Part shown: positions 44,503 through 53,212 of the stretch, in pieces
How positions within the stretch are numbered: the first letter of the stretch is position 1
Layout of the letters: each line of letters starts with the position of its first letter
DNA from: an uncultured Dehalococcoidia bacterium
GTDB taxonomy: Bacteria > Chloroflexota > Dehalococcoidia > Lucifugimonadales > UBA3495
Direction of reading: 5' to 3'
Length of the DNA stretch: 64,000 nt
NCBI GenBank assembly: GCA_951813535.1
Contig: OX638345.1
Span: forward strand, 1,191,029-1,255,028
The notes under the pieces: model-generated
Database searches by the model: none
What the model was told of the DNA's origin: nothing
What the model saw: the letters and a program-made list of their open reading frames with translations, nothing else
Made by a program: the position numbers and the translations under genes

Positions 44503-44937
44503 TCACTCCAATTCTACCAAAGGGTCGTTGGCGTTGACGGAATCCAGGGGTTGAACGAACACGGTCTTCACGACGCCGTCGCGGTGGGCCAGGATGCTCT
44601 GCTCCATCTTCATCGCTTCCACCACGCATACCTCGTCGCCGGCGCTGACCGCATCGCCGGGACGCACCATGACCGACATGACCCGGCCCGGCATTGGCGA
44701 ACGCAGGATGTCGTCGTCGACGGGAGCGCCGGACCCCGCGGGTGTCGCGCTGGGGGCATCCGGTACGGCAAGGCCACCGGCGGGCCTCCCCCGACGCGGA
44801 GGCGACGGAGCGGCAGCAGCGTCGATGTCGACGTCGAAGGTTTCTCCGTCAACGGTGACTTGAAGCGGAGACCGGGTCAGGTCACCAACCTCGACGGTAT
44901 ACCAATGGTCACCGACGCGTACTCTGATCGTGGTCAA
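44503..44937 (-). CDS. Biotin carboxyl carrier domain protein of an acyl-CoA carboxylase
   Basis: A protein of 144 residues from TTG 44937, which gives a start of (M)TTIRVRVGDHWYTVEVGD 5 bp after the carboxylase stop. An ATG at 45003 overlapping the carboxylase would add 22 residues read antisense-like; the TTG start is my preference. The N-terminal strand region is followed by a Pro/Ala-rich linker (residues about 45-75) and a biotinyl domain with SPMPGRVMSVMVRPGDAVSA and EAMKMEQ, the lysine being biotinylated. It carries CO2 between the biotin carboxylase encoded just upstream and a carboxyltransferase that is not in this window. Confidence 0.85.
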   Translation of the reverse strand: MTTIRVRVGDHWYTVEVGDLTRSPLQVTVDGETFDVDIDAAAAPSPPRRGRPAGGLAVPDAPSATPAGSGAPVDDDILRSPMPGRVMSVMVRPGDAVSAGDEVCVVEAMKMEQSILAHRDGVVKTVFVQPLDSVNANDPLVELE

Positions 44938-44942
44938 GCTAC

Positions 44943-46523
44943 CTACCAGGTTCCACTGCCGAGCCGTGAACGGAAGAGTTCCCGGCGGCCCTGAGTACGC
45001 CATCGCGAGCCGTTATCGCCGGCTGCCGCTCCCTGACCCTGAGCCGCGTAAACTGCTGCCGCTCCGATGGCAGCAGCCAGAGCGCGGGGATCAATACCCG
45101 GCGCGGAGCCGCCAGAGTTCGCACTGTGGGTGCCGTTGGTCATGCTTTGGTGCCCATTGGCTTTTGCGCCTTGATCTCTCAGCCGCCGGTCGAGAATGGT
45201 GGGAAGAGTACCGGTGTGATATCCGGCCGAAACAAACTCCGGGCTGGCCAGTACGTCTCGCAACAGAGGGATGTTGGTGCCGACTCCTTCCAATCGGAAT
45301 TCCGCCAGGGCGGAGTCCAGCGTGGCGATCGCCGCGCTCCGATCCTCCCCCCAGGCCATCACCTTGGCAAGCAGCGGTTCGTAGTGTAGCGAAACCTCGT
45401 AACCGACGCAAAGGGCGGTATCCACCCGGACATTGTCGCCCTGCGGAAGTTGGACGTCGGTTACCACGCCAACGTGGGGAAGGCAGGTGTTCGGGTCCTC
45501 GGGATATACGCGCGCTTCTATGGCGTGGCCGTGGGCGCGGATTTCGCTTTGCCGGAGAGTGAACGGCACGCCGGCCGCGGATTGCAGTTGCAGTTCGACG
45601 ATGTCCCTGCCGGTCAGCAGTTCGGTTACTCCGTGTTCCACCTGCAACCGTGGGTTCATTTCCAGGAAGTAGAAGTGTCCGTCCGGCGTGACCAGGAACT
45701 CTACGGTGCCGGCGTTGGTGTAGCCGACCTCCCGGCCCAGCTGTCGGGACAATCGGCCGATCTGCTCCCGGACCTCGCCCGGCAATTTGGCCGACGCCGG
45801 CGTTTCCTCGATCAGTTTCTGGTTGCGGCGCTGGATTGAGCAGTCGCGCTCGTGCAGGTGGAGCACGTTGCCGTACTGGTCGGCAATCAGTTGGACCTCG
45901 ATGTGAGATGCCCCCTCCAGGTACCGTTCGTAAAACAGGCTGGAATCGGCGAAGGCGGCCTGGGCGGTCTTGCGGGTTCGTTCAATGATCGGCTCCAACT
46001 CAGCCATGGAATGGACCACATGGATACCGATGCCGCCGCCGCCGGCGGTGGCTTTCACCATCATTGGAAAGCCCAGTTCCCACGCCTTGGCGATGGCCTC
46101 GTCGTCGCTGACCGGTTCCTCCGTGCCGGGCATAACCGGCAGGCCCGACTTGCGGGCCACGCGGCGCGCGGAGAGCTTGTCGCCCATTTGATTGAGAACT
46201 TCTTCACCCGGACCGATGAATATCACCCCTTCGGTTTTGCAGCGGCGTGACAGCTCGCTGTTCTCGGAAAGGAAACCGTAGCCCGGGTGGATGGCCCCGG
46301 CTCCGGTGGCGCGACAGGCGTCCAACACAGCGTCGACGCTGAGGTAGGAATCCTTGGCCTCGGCTCCCCCGATGCACACCGACTGGTCGGCCATCGTCGT
46401 GTGCATGGCCCCGGAGTCGGCTTCGGAATATACGGCCACGGTTGCGATGCCCATCCGCTGGCACGTACGGATGATGCGAGTGGCGATCTCGCCGCGATTC
46501 GCCACCAATACCTTCTCGAACAT
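44943..46523 (-). CDS. Biotin carboxylase subunit of acetyl/propionyl-CoA carboxylase
   Basis: A protein of 526 residues. Motifs: VLVANRGEIATRIIRTCQRM, GPGEEVLNQMGDKLSAR, ATP-grasp KATAGGGGIGIHVVHS, EVQLIADQYGNVLHLHERDC, FYFLEMNPRLQVEHGVTELL and AIEARVYPEDP. It carboxylates biotin on the neighbouring carrier protein at the expense of ATP and bicarbonate. The catalytic core ends at about residue 440. The tail (GAKANGHQSMTNGTHSANSG...AAAIGAAAVYAAQGQG) is a low-complexity extension of some 80 residues not needed for activity. It forms an operon with the carrier gene; the carboxyltransferase is elsewhere. Fatty acid synthesis or propionyl-CoA use are both possible. Confidence 0.93.
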   Translation of the reverse strand: MFEKVLVANRGEIATRIIRTCQRMGIATVAVYSEADSGAMHTTMADQSVCIGGAEAKDSYLSVDAVLDACRATGAGAIHPGYGFLSENSELSRRCKTEGVIFIGPGEEVLNQMGDKLSARRVARKSGLPVMPGTEEPVSDDEAIAKAWELGFPMMVKATAGGGGIGIHVVHSMAELEPIIERTRKTAQAAFADSSLFYERYLEGASHIEVQLIADQYGNVLHLHERDCSIQRRNQKLIEETPASAKLPGEVREQIGRLSRQLGREVGYTNAGTVEFLVTPDGHFYFLEMNPRLQVEHGVTELLTGRDIVELQLQSAAGVPFTLRQSEIRAHGHAIEARVYPEDPNTCLPHVGVVTDVQLPQGDNVRVDTALCVGYEVSLHYEPLLAKVMAWGEDRSAAIATLDSALAEFRLEGVGTNIPLLRDVLASPEFVSAGYHTGTLPTILDRRLRDQGAKANGHQSMTNGTHSANSGGSAPGIDPRALAAAIGAAAVYAAQGQGAAAGDNGSRWRTQGRRELFRSRLGSGTW

Positions 46524-46775
46524 AAATACACCCCCAAAACACTCCCAACGCGCCGGAACGGCGCAGTATGCCCGTTATGTCGGACAATGAAAATTATTTG
46601 CGGCAAGGTTCAATCGCGGGCTGAAGACTCAGGAAACGTCTCCCAAATGCACCGCACGATTTGCCGCTCCTGTCGATTTATGTGCCCGATTAATGTTGGG
46701 CACTTTACACAGCCTGTATGCCACGGTTTTTTACGCTATCGGTCGTCAGCAGGTCAATAGCCGTCCGAACCACGT

Positions 46776-47537
46776 TCACGCGAATTTAGCGATTTCCAAA
46801 AATTCCTGAGACTTCACTCGGCGGTCCAGCCAGTATTGCAACGTTGCGGTCAGCGTCTCACGCATCTCCCGCTCCAGCGCCGGCGGAACCGTCAACTCCG
46901 GCAGGGCTCCGACCGAATCTGTACGATGCAACAGGCGCAGCAGTTTCAACGCCGACAGGGATAGCGGCCGCACCACCACGTCAGTCGGGCCGCATTCCGG
47001 ACACAGGGCGCCGCCGGCTCCGATGGCGAAACGGTGACGGTCGGGTTCCAGTTCCTCGCCGCATTCCACGCAAATGTAGAGCTCCGGCATGAAACCGGAT
47101 AGCCGGAGCAGTTGCAGGTCGAAGTATCGCAGCGCGAGGTCGGGATCTTTCACCGCACCCAGGACTTCCAGGGTCTGCACGGCGAGGTCGAACAGTTCCG
47201 CGTTGGCGGCGGACAGGGCGCTGAATCCGTCGATGAGCTCGGCGACATATAACCCACGCGCGGCGTGCTCGTAACCACTCTTGACGGCGCGAAAGGCGTC
47301 GACAACTTCGGCTTCCGTGACGTGATCCATGGAACGGCCGCGCGCGACGGAGACCCGCACCAGGGTCAGGGGTTCGAGATGGCCCATCAGCTTGCTGGTG
47401 AGGCGTTGGGCTCCCCGTGCCAGCAGTTCCAGCTTTCCGTACTCGCGGGTGTACATCACCGACAGCAGATCGGCTTCGCGCATCGGCGATCGGCGCAGGG
47501 TCAGGCCCAGGGCGCGATAGGTCCGGGGTGAGGTCAT
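46776..47537 (-). CDS. recO: DNA repair protein RecO
   Basis: A protein of 253 residues. The N-terminal OB-fold begins RTYRALGLTLRRSPMREADL with YGKLELLARGAQRLTSKLMG. A helical domain follows, with a Cys4 zinc site CVECGEELEPDRH...CPECG. RecO anneals single strands and, with RecR, loads RecA on SSB-coated gaps. It lies 16 bp after recR on the same strand, which supports the name. Confidence 0.92.
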   Translation of the reverse strand: MTSPRTYRALGLTLRRSPMREADLLSVMYTREYGKLELLARGAQRLTSKLMGHLEPLTLVRVSVARGRSMDHVTEAEVVDAFRAVKSGYEHAARGLYVAELIDGFSALSAANAELFDLAVQTLEVLGAVKDPDLALRYFDLQLLRLSGFMPELYICVECGEELEPDRHRFAIGAGGALCPECGPTDVVVRPLSLSALKLLRLLHRTDSVGALPELTVPPALEREMRETLTATLQYWLDRRVKSQEFLEIAKFA

Positions 47538-47553
47538 CGTTCCGGTCGCGACT

Positions 47554-48177
47554 CTATTCCAGCGCGCTGCGGCCCGCCAGCGCCCGACTCAGCGTGGTTT
47601 CGTCGGCGAACTCCAACGAGCCTCCGACGGGAAGTCCCCGGGCGAGTCGCGTGATGTGGATGCCGGAACCGGCCAGCCTGCGGTTGATGAAGTCGGCGGT
47701 GGCGTCCCCTTCCAGCGTCGGGTTGGTCGCCACAATCAGCTCCTGGAAAGGGCTGTCAGTTTCGCGCAGTCGGTCAAACAGCTGCGGGAGGTGGATATCT
47801 TCCGGCCCGACACCGTTGAGCGGCGAGAGGACACCGTGGAGCACGTGATACAGCCCCCGGTAGGCGTGGGTTCGTTCCAGGGCTACGAGGTCGCGCCGCT
47901 CTTCCACCACGCAGATCTGTTCCTGGTTGCGCTGGGGATTGGAGCAGATTTCGCACGGCGAGGCATCGGTGAGGTTGCGGCACTGCTCGCAGAACAGGAG
48001 GCTTTCCCTGGCCTCCATGATTGCGTCGGCCAGCGATCTGGCCTCATCACCGGGCAGTCGGATGACGTGGTCGGCGATGCGTTGGGCGCTCTTGGGGCCG
48101 ACGCCCGGCAACCGATTGAGCTCGTCGATGAGCCGGCTCAGGGATCGCGCCGTGCCCGGGTTGTACTCGCTGACCAT
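47554..48177 (-). CDS. recR: Recombination protein RecR
   Basis: A protein of 207 residues. The helix-hairpin-helix LIDELNRLPGVGPKSAQRIA is followed by a Cys4 zinc finger (CEQCRNLTDASPCEICSNPQ), a Toprim domain with ICVVEERRDLVALERT and HVLHGVLSPLNGVGPEDIHL, and a C-terminal Walker-B-like segment. It works with RecO (next gene) at stalled forks and gaps. The cluster dnaX-ybaB-recR is a classic conserved order. Confidence 0.96.
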   Translation of the reverse strand: MVSEYNPGTARSLSRLIDELNRLPGVGPKSAQRIADHVIRLPGDEARSLADAIMEARESLLFCEQCRNLTDASPCEICSNPQRNQEQICVVEERRDLVALERTHAYRGLYHVLHGVLSPLNGVGPEDIHLPQLFDRLRETDSPFQELIVATNPTLEGDATADFINRRLAGSGIHITRLARGLPVGGSLEFADETTLSRALAGRSALE

Positions 48178-48211
48178 GATGGTTCGGACGAAAGAACGCT
48201 GTTTGCGTCGC

Positions 48212-48235
48212 AGGGGCGAATAATCATTCGCCCCT
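48212..48235. repeat. Palindrome of the AGGGGCGAAT family, copy 3
   Basis: AGGGGCGAAT and ATTCGCCCCT surround AATC, giving perfect 10-bp arms. It sits in the 88-bp gap between ybaB and recR, where it may reduce read-through. Confidence 0.85.
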
Positions 48236-48265
48236 ACCGGTCGTCAGCAGAAGTTGACCGGTGGG

Positions 48266-48568
48266 TCAGAACAGGCCGGGGATATTCATGCCGCCCGTCA
48301 CCGCCCCCATCTTCTGTGCGGCCAGTTCCTGGGTCCGGTTGGACGCGTCGTTGACCGCGGCGGCGACGAGGTCCTGAAGGAGATCGATGTCTTCCGCTGC
48401 TTCGGGTTCGATGATCACCGAGGTGACTTCCTGCTTGCCGGTCATGGTCACGCGCACGACGCCACCGCCGGCGGAACCCTCGACGGTCATCTCTTCCAAT
48501 TCCTGCTGGGCCTTGGCCAACCGGTTCTGCAGTTGCTGGGCCTGGCGCATCATCTTGCGGTTTACCAT
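48266..48568 (-). CDS. ybaB: YbaB/EbfC nucleoid-associated protein
   Basis: A protein of 100 residues. ATG 48568 follows GGAGG; a longer frame upstream is antisense-like. The first helix, MVNRKMMRQAQQLQNRLAKAQQELEEM, leads to the beta-sheet VEGSAGGGVVRVTMTGKQEVTSVIIEPE and a helix containing LQDLVAAAVNDA. This is the EbfC dimer fold that binds DNA. It is located between dnaX and recR, as in most bacteria. Confidence 0.93.
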   Translation of the reverse strand: MVNRKMMRQAQQLQNRLAKAQQELEEMTVEGSAGGGVVRVTMTGKQEVTSVIIEPEAAEDIDLLQDLVAAAVNDASNRTQELAAQKMGAVTGGMNIPGLF

Positions 48569-48588
48569 GATATGTACGGAGCCTCCTG

Positions 48589-50244
48589 CTAGTTTTCCTC
48601 GATTGGACGCGCTCCCAGGCCGATGGCGGTGCGGTATAGAGGGCTGTCCTGCATGGAATTGCGCGCCGGGCGGTCGCCGTCGCCGTTGGTTCCGGCCAGC
48701 GTGACCGCAAACGGGTGGCGGTCGCCGAAGCACTGTTCGATAGCCTGCTCAATGGTATCACGAACCCGTGGGTCGTTGAGTTCTTCCTGCATCCGGTCGA
48801 GATTGGCGGTGTTGGTGAACGGCAACACCAGGGTCGAGTCATCATCCGAAAGGTGGACGCTGTTGGGCCGGCAATCGCGCAGCAGGGCGCCCAGATTGTA
48901 TTTGCTGCCCTTCACACGGCCCAACTGCCGAACCGCCTGCTCCCACCGGCCCTGGAAGCTATCGGAGGATGCGGCCGGCGCATTCGAACGGGCCGGAGCC
49001 TCGGGAGCGACCGGAGGCGACGGTCGCGCCGCCGGGGCGGGAGGAGGTCGGGAGTCACGGGCCGGCGGCGGGTTGGTGGGCGGAGCCTCGCGCCGTGGCG
49101 GGCGAGGCGCTGCCGGCGGGGACGACGGTGCGGATGCAGCCACCGGAGGGGCTTCCGCGACAACGTCCTTCCGGCAAATCTCTGCCGCCGCGATTTCCAG
49201 GGGCAGCGTTGATGGAGCGTCGTAGCGTAAGTTAGCCTCGCCCCAGACCCGGACGGCGCGCAATATCGTCGGCGCGTCGTGCTTCTGGGCCTCTGCCTTG
49301 AGGCTGGACAGGATGTCCGGCGGCAGGTCGAGGGTGTCGCCGGCGTCCCACGACAGCAACAGTATGGAGCGCAGGATTTCCAGCGTCTGCCGGTGCAACT
49401 GGCGCGGTTCGCCGCCCTCCCACACCACGTCGTTGATGGTCTCCAGCGAACCGGAGGTGTCGCCGGCCAGCATTTTCTGGGCGAGGATCAGGTAGGCATC
49501 GCTGCGCACCAGCCCCAGGGCCTCTTCGACCTCGCTGAGGGTGATTTCCCGATCGGCAGAGACCGCCAACTGCTCCAGAATGTTCAGGGCGTCACGCATG
49601 GAACCGCCGGCGTTGCGCGCCACCATGCGCAGGGCGTCGGGCTGTATCGCCACGCCTTCCTGGTCGGTGATGTAGGCCAGGCGGTCGTAGATGGTCTGGC
49701 CGGGCAGGCGGCGGAAATCGTACCGCTGGCACCTCGAGAGGATGGTGGGCAGGATGCGGTCGGCCTCGGTGGTGCAGAGGATGAAGATGACGTGGGCCGG
49801 CGGTTCTTCCAGGGTCTTGAGGAAGGCGTTGGAAGCCTCACGGGTCAGCATGTGGGCTTCGTCGATGATGTAGACCTTGCGCCGGTTCTGGGCCGGCTGG
49901 AAGTGGACCTTGTCGCGGATTTCCCGGATCTCCTCCACGCCGCGATTGCTGGCCGCGTCCAACTCGATGATGTCCAGGTTGCGGCCCTCGTTGATGGACA
50001 CGCAGATGGCGCACCGGTCGCAGGGGTCGCCTTCCTGGGGGTCCAGGCAGTTGATGGCCTTGGAAAGAACCCGGGCGGTGGTGGTCTTGCCGCTGCCGCG
50101 GGTGCCGCAGAACAGGTAGCTGTGGCTGACCCGGCCCTGCATGACGGCCTGCCGGAGGGTGTTGCCGACGTGTTCCTGGCCCGCCAGGTCGGAGAAAGTG
50201 CCCGGCCGCCACTTGCGGTAATAAACCTGGGACGAAGTGGTCAT
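48589..50244 (-). CDS. dnaX: DNA polymerase III subunit gamma/tau
   Basis: A protein of 551 residues. The AAA+ clamp-loader module opens YYRKWRPGTFSDLAGQEHVGNTL, with Walker A GTRGSGKTTTARVLSKAIN, a Cys4 zinc module (CDRCAICVSINEG), KVYIIDEAHMLTREASNAFL and the arginine-finger box TILSRCQRYDFRRL. Residues about 375-440 are a Pro/Ala/Arg-rich linker, followed by a C-terminal tau-type domain. It loads the sliding clamp and organises the replisome. The first gene of the dnaX-ybaB-recR-recO run on the minus strand. Confidence 0.96.
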   Translation of the reverse strand: MTTSSQVYYRKWRPGTFSDLAGQEHVGNTLRQAVMQGRVSHSYLFCGTRGSGKTTTARVLSKAINCLDPQEGDPCDRCAICVSINEGRNLDIIELDAASNRGVEEIREIRDKVHFQPAQNRRKVYIIDEAHMLTREASNAFLKTLEEPPAHVIFILCTTEADRILPTILSRCQRYDFRRLPGQTIYDRLAYITDQEGVAIQPDALRMVARNAGGSMRDALNILEQLAVSADREITLSEVEEALGLVRSDAYLILAQKMLAGDTSGSLETINDVVWEGGEPRQLHRQTLEILRSILLLSWDAGDTLDLPPDILSSLKAEAQKHDAPTILRAVRVWGEANLRYDAPSTLPLEIAAAEICRKDVVAEAPPVAASAPSSPPAAPRPPRREAPPTNPPPARDSRPPPAPAARPSPPVAPEAPARSNAPAASSDSFQGRWEQAVRQLGRVKGSKYNLGALLRDCRPNSVHLSDDDSTLVLPFTNTANLDRMQEELNDPRVRDTIEQAIEQCFGDRHPFAVTLAGTNGDGDRPARNSMQDSPLYRTAIGLGARPIEEN

Positions 50245-50293
50245 GAGTGTGCCATAAATGCGCGCTGACGGATGCCGGCCAACTATAACGTCA

Positions 50294-50323
50294 ACGACCC
50301 CGCCGATGCCATAGCGGGGCCGT
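50294..50323 (-). terminator. Hairpin after the toxin-antitoxin pair
   Basis: ACGACCCCGC (50294-50303) pairs with GCGGGGCCGT (50314-50323) with one G-U. It lies between the antitoxin stop at 50365 and the dnaX start at 50244 on the same strand. No strong T-run. Confidence 0.5.
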
Positions 50324-50364
50324 CAGGAATTACGCCGGCTATGGCGGCGGGCCCATCGGTTGAC

Positions 50365-50556
50365 CTAATCGGCGGCAGTCTCCGACTCAGCGGCTTGAGC
50401 CAACTCCTCCGGCGACGTCAGTTTCAGGTTGGGGAATTGAACGCGGCGGGCTTTGCTCCAGTCCACGTAGTCAGTAGAGTCATGGGTCCCCCACCAAGCG
50501 CGCTCTTCGTCTTCGGTTTCGAAATGAGGGATGGGTTTAAGCTCCTTCTTGGACAT
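50365..50556 (-). CDS. CopG-type antitoxin partner of BrnT
   Basis: A protein of 63 residues. ATG 50556 was chosen to begin MSKKELKPIPHFETEDEERA, a known start pattern for this family; a 10-residue longer form overlaps the toxin more. The sequence WWGTHDSTDYVDWSKARRVQ followed by FPNLK is the hallmark of the CopG/BrnA-like antitoxin family. It overlaps the end of the toxin gene by 20 bp. It should bind and neutralise the toxin and repress the operon. Confidence 0.8.
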   Translation of the reverse strand: MSKKELKPIPHFETEDEERAWWGTHDSTDYVDWSKARRVQFPNLKLTSPEELAQAAESETAAD

Positions 50557-50842
50557 ATCTGATCTCCTCGTTTGGTTCCATGTCACGAGCCGATATAACG
50601 CGGATCATGGCAATGGCATTTCGCATGGTGAAAGTCACGTGCAAGAAACGCCCACGCAAGGTAACACCAAGGGCGTTGAACCTCGCTTCGTTTTGGCTGT
50701 GGTCTATGTCATCTGGAATTACCAACTGCCGGTCCAAGAAAACTTGCTCTGCCTCGGAATCCTCCACGCCGTGTAACAGGAGATTTTTCCCGATGTTGCC
50801 CTGGTCCCACTGAAATCCGGTTACTCGGCTAAGGTCGATCAT
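50537..50842 (-). CDS. brnT: BrnT-family toxin
   Basis: A protein of 101 residues from ATG 50842 (an upstream ATG at 50866 is possible). Family features: TGFQWDQGNIGKNLLLHGVE, then EQVFLDRQLVIPDDIDHSQN, GRFLHVTFTMRN and IRVISARDMEPNEEIRYV. BrnT toxins are RelE-fold RNases that stop translation under stress. The toxin is first and the antitoxin second, the usual brnTA order. Confidence 0.85.
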   Translation of the reverse strand: MIDLSRVTGFQWDQGNIGKNLLLHGVEDSEAEQVFLDRQLVIPDDIDHSQNEARFNALGVTLRGRFLHVTFTMRNAIAMIRVISARDMEPNEEIRYVQEGA

Positions 50843-51001
50843 AAGCGGCGTCAGCGAACCGTCCAAAAGGGTCTGACGATAGCCCCATTATAAATGCAAA
50901 CCCCGCGGGAATGGCGGCGGCAATCAACCCGCATTGACACCCGCCGGCCCCCTGCATACACTCACCGCGACGCGCCAGCACCATGTGAGGAGGAACCGGC
51001 G

Positions 51002-52360
51002 ATGCCCGACCTAACAGACCTTTTCCGCCAGGTTGACGAAGCCGAAAATGACATTGTCGCCCTCGAGCAGGCGCTGGTGCGCATACCGTCGGTGAACACC
51101 GGTTTCATGCCCACCGGGGATGAGACGCCCGTGTGCGAGCTGGCCCGCGACTTCCTGGCTGAAGACGGTATCCAGTCGGAAATCCTGGAGTCGGCGCCCA
51201 ACCGCGGGAACCTGATCGCGCGGATCGAGGGACGATCCGGGAACGCCGGCCTGATGTTCATGTCTCACACCGACGTGGTTCCGGTGGAGGACGAGTCGAA
51301 GTGGCGGTTCCCGCCATTCAGCGCGACCATCGCGGACGGGCGTGTGTTCGGACGGGGCGCGACGGACTGCAAGGGATTGCTCACGGCGCAACTGATGGCC
51401 GTCCGCATCCTGAAGCGGAACGGGATCGAGCTGGAGGACGGGCTGATCCTGGCGGCCGGGGCGGATGAGGAACACGGAGGCCGGTACGGGTTCGGCTGGC
51501 TGGCGGACAATTATCCGGAGAAACTGGCGGCTCCTTTTGCGGTCAACGAGGGTGGCGGCACGCCCATCGAAGCGGCGGGCGCGCTGACCTACGTGCTGGG
51601 CGTGGGAGAGAAGGGCCGCCTGCAGGTTGAGATCGACGTCAAGGGGACCAGTTCCCACGCGTCGGTGCCCTGGCAGGGGACCAACGCCTTGTACCGGCTG
51701 AGCCGCGCGCTGTCCTCCATTGAGGGGTTTGAAGCCGACCGGGACACTTCCGGCGCCATATTCGATCACCTCTCAACTTTCGCCATCGAGCACGCCCCGT
51801 CGGCGGAGAACGTGGACGACATCATCTCCGAGATCGAGCCGGACAACCCGCGCTTTGCGTCCATGCTGCGGGCCCTGTCGCGCATGACACTGACCCCCAC
51901 CATGGTTCGGGGCGGCATCAAGTCCAACAGCGTGCCGGAATCGATCCGCCTGACCTGCGACGTGCGCACGCTGCCCCACCAGGATGACGATTACGTGAGG
52001 CAGCAGTTGGACGAGGTGCTGGCCGATGTCCCGGGCGTGTCGTACGAAATCGACTATATGGCGCGGCCGAACTCTTCGCCCTTTGACTCGCCGCTCTCCG
52101 ACAGCATCCGGCGCGTCACCGGTCAGGCCCTGGGGCGCGACAACATCCAATGGGTGCCGGCGATCAGCAACGGATTTACCGACTCGCGCTTCACCCGTCC
52201 GCTGGGGACGGTGACCTACGGTTTTTCCGGCTCCCACCCGGACGACGACCCGATGCTCAACTACTCCCACGGCACCAACGAATCGGTGGGCATCCGGAGC
52301 CTGGTGAGCGGCACCAAGATCATGCTGGGCCTGGCGTGCGACATGCTGGCGGTGAAATAG
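51002..52360 (+). CDS. M20-family metallopeptidase / amidohydrolase
   Basis: A protein of 452 residues. ATG 51002 has GGAGG close upstream; an upstream extension of 36 residues lacks one. Metal and catalytic motifs of the M20 family are visible: MFMSHTDVVPVEDESKW, GRGATDCKG and AAGADEEHGGRYG, then VNEGGG and the lid-domain HASVPWQGTNA. It has two zinc ions, and should hydrolyse peptides, N-acyl amino acids or similar amides in the cytoplasm. It is closely followed (1 bp) by an enoyl-CoA hydratase gene, suggesting that acyl products pass to CoA-linked breakdown. Confidence 0.93.
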   Translation: MPDLTDLFRQVDEAENDIVALEQALVRIPSVNTGFMPTGDETPVCELARDFLAEDGIQSEILESAPNRGNLIARIEGRSGNAGLMFMSHTDVVPVEDESKWRFPPFSATIADGRVFGRGATDCKGLLTAQLMAVRILKRNGIELEDGLILAAGADEEHGGRYGFGWLADNYPEKLAAPFAVNEGGGTPIEAAGALTYVLGVGEKGRLQVEIDVKGTSSHASVPWQGTNALYRLSRALSSIEGFEADRDTSGAIFDHLSTFAIEHAPSAENVDDIISEIEPDNPRFASMLRALSRMTLTPTMVRGGIKSNSVPESIRLTCDVRTLPHQDDDYVRQQLDEVLADVPGVSYEIDYMARPNSSPFDSPLSDSIRRVTGQALGRDNIQWVPAISNGFTDSRFTRPLGTVTYGFSGSHPDDDPMLNYSHGTNESVGIRSLVSGTKIMLGLACDMLAVK

Positions 52361-52361
52361 C

Positions 52362-53159
52362 ATGGCGTACGAGAACCTGCGTGTCGACCGTGACGGCCAG
52401 ATCGCACTGGTCACCCTGAACCGACCCGAGAAGCTCAACGCCATCGACCGGCACCTGCACCAGGAGATGATGGCGGCGTGCGCCGAGTTGCGGGACGACG
52501 ATGGAGTGCGGGTTGTCGTCTTCACCGGCGACGGCCGCGGGTTCTGCTCGGGCGCCGATTTGACCGGGGCGCGTCCCAACGACGAGGACGCCAGCCGTGG
52601 CGAGCGGTTGGACGAATACAACTGGGTCGGCCGGCAGGCGCTGATGGTGTACCGGGACCTGAACAAGCCGACCATCGCCGCGGTGAACGGCGTGGCCGCC
52701 GGCGCCGGCATGGGACTGGCGCTGGCCTGCGACATGCGGGTTGGCTGCGAAAATACCCGGTTCAAGACGGTGTTCATCGAGCGCAGTCTGAGCCCTGATT
52801 CAGGGTTGTCCTACTTCCTGCCTCGCATCGTCGGGGCCAGCCGGGCGTTCGACCTGGTGTTCACCAGCCGAACCGTCGATGCCGAGGAGGCGTTCCGGCT
52901 CGGGCTGCTGGACCGGCTGACGACGTCAGAGAACCTGTTGGGTGAGGCGATGGACCTGGCGAAGCAGATCGCCATGTGGCCGCCGGTGGCAATGCAGATG
53001 TCGAAACGGGCGTTGCAGCGCAGCCTGGACACTACATTGGATGACCAACTCCAGTACGAGACGCACAGCATAGTGTTTGCGCGCCGCGCGCCGCATGACG
53101 TGGCGGAGGCGGCGACGTCTTTCCGCGAACGACGGCCGCCGGTATTCACCGGGGAATAA
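52362..53159 (+). CDS. Enoyl-CoA hydratase/isomerase family protein
   Basis: A protein of 265 residues. Crotonase motifs: VTLNRPEKLNAIDRHLHQEM, FTGDGRGFCSGADLTG and the oxyanion loop GVAAGAGMGLALACDMRV. The catalytic loop reads ERSLSPDSGLSYFLPRIVGA, with Asp where hydratases have Glu, as in PaaG-type isomerases. It should act on a CoA thioester and may be an isomerase rather than a hydratase. It is coupled to the M20 peptidase gene with a 1-bp gap. Confidence 0.93.
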   Translation: MAYENLRVDRDGQIALVTLNRPEKLNAIDRHLHQEMMAACAELRDDDGVRVVVFTGDGRGFCSGADLTGARPNDEDASRGERLDEYNWVGRQALMVYRDLNKPTIAAVNGVAAGAGMGLALACDMRVGCENTRFKTVFIERSLSPDSGLSYFLPRIVGASRAFDLVFTSRTVDAEEAFRLGLLDRLTTSENLLGEAMDLAKQIAMWPPVAMQMSKRALQRSLDTTLDDQLQYETHSIVFARRAPHDVAEAATSFRERRPPVFTGE

Positions 53160-53212
53160 CGTTGATAGCATGTTGATGGGGCCGCCGCTTAAGCCGGGGC
53201 CCGGTGCAGCGT

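Noticed and set aside
44503-45003. Longer carrier protein starting at ATG 45003
   Set aside because: The extra 22 residues lie inside the carboxylase gene without a ribosome site; the TTG at 44937 gives the family-like N-terminus.
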